Made by a program: the position numbers and the translations under genes
NCBI GenBank assembly: GCA_019321725.1
Contig: CM033114.1
Location: 14,736,278-14,800,277, forward strand
Source: Paulownia fortunei
Lineage: Eukaryota > Streptophyta > Magnoliopsida > Lamiales > Paulowniaceae
Length of the DNA stretch: 64,000 nt
Direction of reading: 5' to 3'
Shown here: one piece after another, positions 57,967 through 64,000 of the stretch
Numbering within the stretch: the stretch's first letter is position 1
Layout: each line of letters opens with the position of its first letter
The notes under the pieces: model-generated
The model's input: only the letters and a program-made list of their open reading frames with translations
Told to the model about the DNA's origin: nothing
Databases searched by the model: none

Positions 57967-60900
57967 ATGTGATAGTTCCATTTGGGGAAGAAATGGATTC
58001 CACCCAAATGTTAAGGGCCTATTCTATTCAGATTAGTTATAGGACACTCTATGCAGATCTCGTTGTTTTATCGATGCCAAATTTTGAGGTTATTCTGGGT
58101 ATGGATTGACTTACCAAATATCATGCAACAATTGATTGTAACAAGAAGATTATGATTTTTTAGCCACCTAGAGAAGAATAGTTTGTCTTTAGTGGTACCT
58201 TAATCCCATGATCGTTACCAATTATATCTACTTTGAAAGCTCAAAAGATGTTGAATAAAGGTTGTGTTGGATATTTGGCAAGTGTACTGGACACTTTGGT
58301 CAAAGCACAATTGAAGCTAGAAAATGTAGATGTGGTTTAAGAATTTCTTGAGGTATTTCCAGATAATTTACCGGGACTACCACCGAATCGAGATATTAAA
58401 ATTGTGATTGATGTTATGCCAGGGACTACTCTTATTTCTAATGCACCATACCGAATGGTACCAATAGAGTTGAAAGAGTTAAAAGTTTAATTGCAAGAAT
58501 TGCTTGATAAGGGTTTTATTCGCTCTAGTTATTCTCCTTGGGGAGCATCTATGTTGTTCGTGAAAAAGAAGGATGGTATATTATGGTTGCGCATTCATTA
58601 TAGAGAGTTGAATAAAATAATAGTCAAGAATAAGTATTCATTTCAAAGAATCAATGATTTATTTGATCAATTGCAGGGAGCATCAGTATTTTCTAAAATT
58701 GATTTGCACTCTAGGTATCATCAATTAAAGATCAAGGAAGAAGATATACAAAAGACTGTATTTCCAATAAGGTATGGACATTATGAATTTCTAGTGATGC
58801 CTTTCAGTTTAACCAATGCTCCCACAACTTTTATGGATCTAATGAATAGGGTGTTCAAACAATATCTCGATAAATTTGTGATTGTGTTTATTGATGATAT
58901 CCTAATTTATTCATGGGATAAAGAAGAGCACAAAAACATTTGAAGATTGTGCTGCAAGTTCTTAAGAAAAACAGTTGTATGCTAAATTCAAGAAATGTAA
59001 GTTTTGGCTTGAACAAATGGTACTCTTAGGTTATGTAGTATCTAAGGATGGTATTTCTATTGATCCAGGCAAGGTTGAAGCTATCATTAAGTGACCAACA
59101 CCAACAAATGTATCAAAAGTAAGGAGTTTCTTGGGATTAGCAAGGTACTATCGATGATTTGTTCAGGGTTTTTAAAGATAACAACTCCATTGATAATGTT
59201 GACAAGAAATAATATAAAGTTCTTGTAGACCGATGCTTGTGAAAGAAGTTTTCAAGAATGAAACATAAATTGACTACAACTCCTGTTCTTACCATTCCAA
59301 TAGGAATTGATGGATTCGTGGTGTATAGTGACACATCAAAAAATGGTTTGGGTACTATTCTGATGCAAAATGGGAAGGTTATTGTTTATTCTTCAAGGCA
59401 ATTGAAAGAGTATGAAAAGAATTACCCAACCCATGATTTGGAACTTACTGCTATGGTTTTTGCTTTGAAAATCTGGAGATATTATTTGTATGGTGAGAAG
59501 TGTGAGAATTACACAGAGCATAAGTGTTTTAAGTACTTCTCCACGTCTTCTCTTTTTGTTATTCAAAAGTTAATATTACTGGATTTGCAGTGATTAGAGC
59601 TTGAATTGTACCTAAAGGGAAAAAGTGTTCATTGTCAGCATTAATGATGAAACCTATACTTTAAGATAGAATTAAATAGGGTAAAAATGTGGATATGCAT
59701 TTGAGTAGAATGAAAAGAAAGATTGATGTTGGAAAGAGGCCAAACTTCTTTGTTACTAATGATGGAATTATTCAATATAAAGGGAGACTGTGCCTGCCAT
59801 TTGACAAGGCCATGAAAATAGACATTTTAGGAAAAGCTCATACTACTCTCTACTCAGTACATCTAGGTAGCACAAAAATGTATAAAGACTTACAACAACA
59901 TTATTGGTGGCCTAAAAAGAAGAGAGATATAACAAATTTTGTGGTTGAATGTTTCACGTGTCAACAAGTTAAGATTGAACATCAAAGACCATCAGGGTTG
60001 TTGAAGCTTTTGTTGATTTCAGAGTGGAAATGGGAGCACATTACAATGAACTTTGTACTTTGATTACCTAGAACTCAAAAGGGGTATAATTCTATATGGG
60101 TGATTTTTGATAGATTAACTAAATTAGCCTATTTTCTTCCAGTAAAATCCACATATAATATGGACTAGTATGCTCAACAATACATTAAAGAGATAGTCAG
60201 GTTACATGGAGTGCTAGTTTCAATAATATTCGATAGAGATCCTAAGTTTACATCTATATTTTGGAAGAGCTTATATAGTGCCATGGGAACAAAACTTGCA
60301 TTTAGTACATCATTTCATCCACAAAGTGATGGGCAATTAGAGAGGGTTATTCAGATATTAGAGGATATGTTAAGAGCTTATGTGCTAGATTTTCAAGAGA
60401 GTTGGGATGCGAAGCTTCCATTAGTGGAGTTTACTTATAATAATAACTACCAATCAACAATTGGAATGGTGCCTTATGAAGCATTGTATGGAAGGAAATG
60501 TAAATCTTTAGTTCATTGGGATGAAGTTGGAGAACGAAGCCTACTTGGTCCGAAAGTAGTTCAATATACATACGAGAGAGAATAAAGATTGCGCAAAGTA
60601 GACAAAAAAGTTATGTAGATAAATGGAGAAAAGATCTAGAGTTTACCATTAGGGATCATGTGTTCTTAAAAGTAGCTCCCACGAAAGGTGTTATGAGATT
60701 TGGAAAGAAAGGAAAACTCAGCCCAAGGTATGTCGGCCCATTTGAGATTCTCGAAAGAAATGGTGACAAAGCTTATAGAGTGGCCTTACCTCCATTCTTA
60801 TCTAGTGTTCACAATATTTTTCATGTGTCTATATTGAGAAAGTACATTTCAAGCCCTTCTCATGTATTGAGTTATGAAACAATGGAATTGACTCATGATT

Positions 60901-61106
60901 CAACTTATGAAGAGAAACCAATGCAAATTTTGGATTAGAAGGAAAAGAGTTGAGAACGAAAAAGATTCAACTTGTTAAAGTATTATGGATGAATCATTCT
61001 ATAGAAGAGGCCACATGAGAAAGAGAAGAAGAAATGCAGAGCAAGTATTCAAAATTATTTGGAAAGTCAAATATCAAGGACGAAATTTTTATAAGGAATG
61101 AAGGAT
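57967..61106 (+). pseudogene. pol: Tekay copy 2: protease end, reverse transcriptase, RNase H, integrase and chromodomain-like tail
   Basis: Homology to copy 1 starts in the second half of the protease. MPNFEVILGMD at about 58075 is followed by a stop. The reverse transcriptase shows [21 protein letters not shown] and the catalytic FIDDILIYS (58888 on). RNase H ([19 protein letters not shown]) is shortened by a deletion near 59540. Integrase has the zinc module with CFTCQQVK (59950), DRDPKFTS with a core Asp (60232), GQLERVIQILED with the core Glu (60330), and a GPFEILERNGDKAYRVALP C-terminal module (60738). The tail reads EEKPMQILD and then, through stops, resembles the chromodomain-like end of Tekay elements. 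A degenerate polypurine tract (AAGGAATGAAGGAT) precedes the LTR. Confidence 0.86.
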
Positions 61107-63404
61107 TGTAATGCCCACTTTATCTCCTACATAGCCAATAATAAGCATTTTGCATAAATATGCATCTAATCAATACACATTATCGAATTATGGCATACAA
61201 ATAACATGATTACACGAACATCAATAATTATTACTATATGCTCCAGTTATGCTTTAACATGCACTAGTACATGAAATATGAGATCAAACCTTTGGTTCTT
61301 GATTTAATATATTCCTTAAGTGGCTTTTTGCAGTGAAAAGCTCGGTATCTCGGTTAAGGAAGATTGATGTGTTGAATGACCATGAAATGAATTATTTGTA
61401 TTGCTCCATACTTGTTACATTCTAAAGTGATTATTTGCCTAAATATTTGATTGAAATATGTTACATTTGGCTAAGAACTAAAATTATGCAAAATGGTGCA
61501 ATTTGATTGGTTGGTTGACTAGGTTGCATGAAATCATTCTAAACCACATTGCACTTGATTATAACACCAAAGCATTAATTTTTGTCATCTCCCTAGCCTA
61601 TAAATATGGATCTTTTCATAAGAGGACACCAAGCATGAGTCAACCAATCATAGCCCTCCACTAACCTCTCTTTGAAATGTCAAATAAATTATTTTCATCT
61701 ATATTTCTTGTGGAAGCTCCTCAAAAATGACCAGCCCTTCTTCTCCTAAGTTTCTCCTAAATTTCTACATTCTATTACTCACAAAAATTTGAATTCAATC
61801 TATAGGAATCTATTGAACACAAACTAGAGCAAATTTTCACCCTTTTAAGCTTGAAAATCGTTGATTTTGAAGCTTAATTCCAACTTAATCAATGTATATT
61901 CTTTTTCAATGTTTCTTATGATGAATTTATAGTATCTTGGATGGTTACATATTTTAGTATGTTTTTGTATGATTGAAAACTTAAGTAGGTTACACTTGAA
62001 GTCAAAACCAAGCTAGTTAAGCTAGTTTTTAGCAAAATTGATACTTTTGTGAAATATGCTTAATTTACTTGTTTCTATTGATTTGGTAATGCTTATATTA
62101 TGTTTGAAGGTGCCTCCAAATGATTGTGAACAATTATAATTAGGTTGCTTAATTGAAGGTTAGAATCAATTTATGTTAGAACTGAGTTTAAGTCATATTA
62201 ATTTGGATTGCGTGTATGTTTTGGGGGTTGCCCTAATATTTATGTTTTAATTATTAGTGATTTAGTGGCTACCCTAATGTTTAATGTCTTGAATTAGTAG
62301 TAAAATATGGAGTATGCATTATTTTTAAGGTCATGTAATTAATGTGGAATTGTTTACAAAGGATTGAAAAAGAATATATGATTTTAATTAGAATAGATTA
62401 TGTAATTTATTAAAAGGATATTGAAGGGTACATGATTTGATTATATTAGGCCTTTAACACATCCTATCTTCTAAAGAGATTGACCTTTTCACTTAGCACA
62501 AAGCGGACTTGAGGTAAGTTGAAACTCTCATTTGTTGTATCATAATAATAATATAATGTTGTTTATGTTTTAATGTGATTGTCATTATTTATCATATGAT
62601 GTAATGTTTGATGCATTTATGGTTCATGAAGCATGATACTATTAAGAATATAATGAGGTTTTTGAAACGAAAGTATAGTACTTGATTAATGATCGGGTAG
62701 ACAAGGGACACGAGAGGGAACGACGGACCCAACAAATGGTAGAAAATATTTGAGGTTGAACAACCAATATAGGAAAACCATAATGAATGAGATAGAATAC
62801 GGCTAATACTTGAGGTTGAAAGATCAAGTATGAAAACCTCGTATTATTTCTCTTACTGACCAATTATTATAAACAGGTTTCGAAAATCACAGTCTATCAC
62901 TATTAGTTAGGAACCATACTTTAAGGGCTTAAAGAATGATTTATGAATAAAATTTATTAAATTGAATAATGCATTTAATCATTTATGTAATTTGCATGTA
63001 CGTTATTTGTTATTGCATCAGTTTTACCTTATTATGCCTTTAACTCATTAGATTCATGTGATGCAGGTGGAAATGTACAGGTTTAGAGGTTGACTGAGTC
63101 TTTAGAGTGGCCGAATAGAGATTTGTTCATATGCCATGCTTCGACCTATTTTGTAGCTTATTTTAAAAACTCTATTTTATTTTTAAATAAGCCACTCTGT
63201 TACAGATGTACTTAGTTTTGATTTATGTATATAGTGTGTTAATAATGAAATGAAACAACAAAAGAATTCAAGTTCTTTTCTTTTATAGCCAAAATGGGAA
63301 ACTTTTATCAAAACCATAATTCTAGTATTGATGAAAAGTTAACGTTTTTTGATTTAACTGTATTAGCTTGTTTATGTTCTACAGTTATGTTAAGGGGTGT
63401 TACA
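61107..63404 (+). repeat. 3' LTR of Tekay copy 2
   Basis: The LTR is uninterrupted, 2,298 bp, starts TGTAATGCCC and ends GGGTGTTACA. It is similar throughout to 37440-42580 apart from the nested solo LTR there. At its end the sequence passes directly into an Athila LTR end. Confidence 0.9.
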
Positions 63405-63489
63405 TTCCCTGTGGATCGATCTTGGACTCTCAAAAACTTTATTACTTAACACAACCAGTACTTGGGTTTGCAACCTTAAAGTTGTAGCA
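63405..63489 (+). repeat. 3' end of an Athila LTR
   Basis: These 85 bases match 4258-4342, from TTCCCTGTGGATCG to TTGTAGCA, the last part of the Athila LTR. The rest of this LTR is missing because the Tekay LTR lies immediately upstream. Confidence 0.88.
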
Positions 63490-63495
63490 AGTTTT

Positions 63496-63513
63496 TGGCG
63501 CTGTTGTCGGGGA
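63496..63513 (+). other. Primer-binding site of the downstream Athila copy
   Basis: TGGCGCTGTTGTCGGGGA, six bases after the LTR end, matches the tRNA-Asp-type site at 16 of 18 positions. Confidence 0.85.
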
Positions 63514-63572
63514 AGGCAAGGTAAGTATTCAGGTTTGTAAATATTTTTCCTCTGTAAATATTATGGGTTTAT

Positions 63573-64000
63573 ATGGTCATATGGTATCGTAGTCATAATT
63601 TTCGTCATTTAGTTAGAAATAATTTTGAAACTTTATTTGAAAATTTATTTGAGTACCACACACTTCCACAATGGTTGAAAATAAAAGTGTCCAAGATGAA
63701 CAGGTGTGTACCATGCATTATTACTTGCAACCTCCTTGAAATTCATCTCCTTCTTGTTTCATTTTTCCTCTAAATATAAATAACTTTCGATTCAAGCCAG
63801 GTATGATTCCTTTACTTCATAATTTCCATGGTTTAGACATTTAAAGCCCTTACTTTTATCTGAAAGAATTTGATTAAATATGTACCACTTGCGATAATCA
63901 TACTTGTACAAATGAGATTGTTAAGCTTAAATTATTTCTTTTTTCTTTAAAAGATAAAGCAAAAACTTGGTTTAACTCTTTAAAACCTAGGTCAATTAGC
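63573..64000 (+). pseudogene. Athila gag, third copy, running off the window
   Basis: This is collinear with 4441-4890. MVIWYRSHNFRHLVRNN opens it, then the homologues of PPRNSSPSCF and MIxLLxNFHGLD. Frame damage includes a stop in place of Arg at about 63736 and another at 63841, so it is not functional. The right end continues beyond position 64000. Confidence 0.85.

Overview
This window looks like pericentromeric or other heterochromatic DNA from a flowering plant, probably a eudicot. It is AT-rich, and nearly everything in it is a nested or degraded retrotransposon or a tandem satellite. The lineages present are plant-specific or plant-typical: Athila/Tat-type Ty3/gypsy elements with a tRNA-Asp-type primer site, Tekay/Del-type Ty3/gypsy elements with a tRNA-Met-type primer site, and a Ty1/copia relic. 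I see no intact host gene, no tRNA or rRNA gene and no CRISPR. All lineage names rest on motif recognition by eye, not on a database search.

Layout. 1-2730: the 5' end of an antisense Athila/Tat-type element (gag, primer site, LTR), then a sense Tat-like gag-protease fragment. 2731-15816: a complete but inactivated 13.1 kb Athila-type element with paired LTRs, primer site, gag, pol, a long post-pol region and polypurine tracts, inserted into the protease motif of the Tat-like fragment, which resumes at 15817. Within it, the integrase is split by a 1,066 bp hAT-like non-autonomous DNA transposon (9176-10241) with a perfect 8 bp target duplication. The post-pol region holds an intronless, broken copy of a LONELY GUY (LOG) cytokinin-activating enzyme gene (about 11874-12527). 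This captured host gene is the most striking item in the window.

16406-18051: part of an antisense long LTR. 18052-34475: about eight copies of a 2.07 kb higher-order satellite. 34476-37439: remnants of LTR elements. 37440-47050: a Tekay-type element whose 5' LTR contains a 2.86 kb solo LTR and whose integrase abuts another Tekay LTR. 47051-50741: a related 1.06 kb satellite in the opposite orientation, ending in a 100-N assembly gap. 50842-56322: more of the antisense long LTR and an antisense Ty1/copia relic. 56323-64000: an Athila gag-protease piece joined in frame, inside the protease, to a Tekay protease-RT-RNase H-integrase piece and its 3' LTR, then the 5' end of another Athila element running off the window.

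Nothing here forms a working pathway. The elements show layered insertion, recombination and satellite amplification. Every retroelement coding region carries stops or frameshifts, so all are called as pseudogenes apart from one intact Gag frame.
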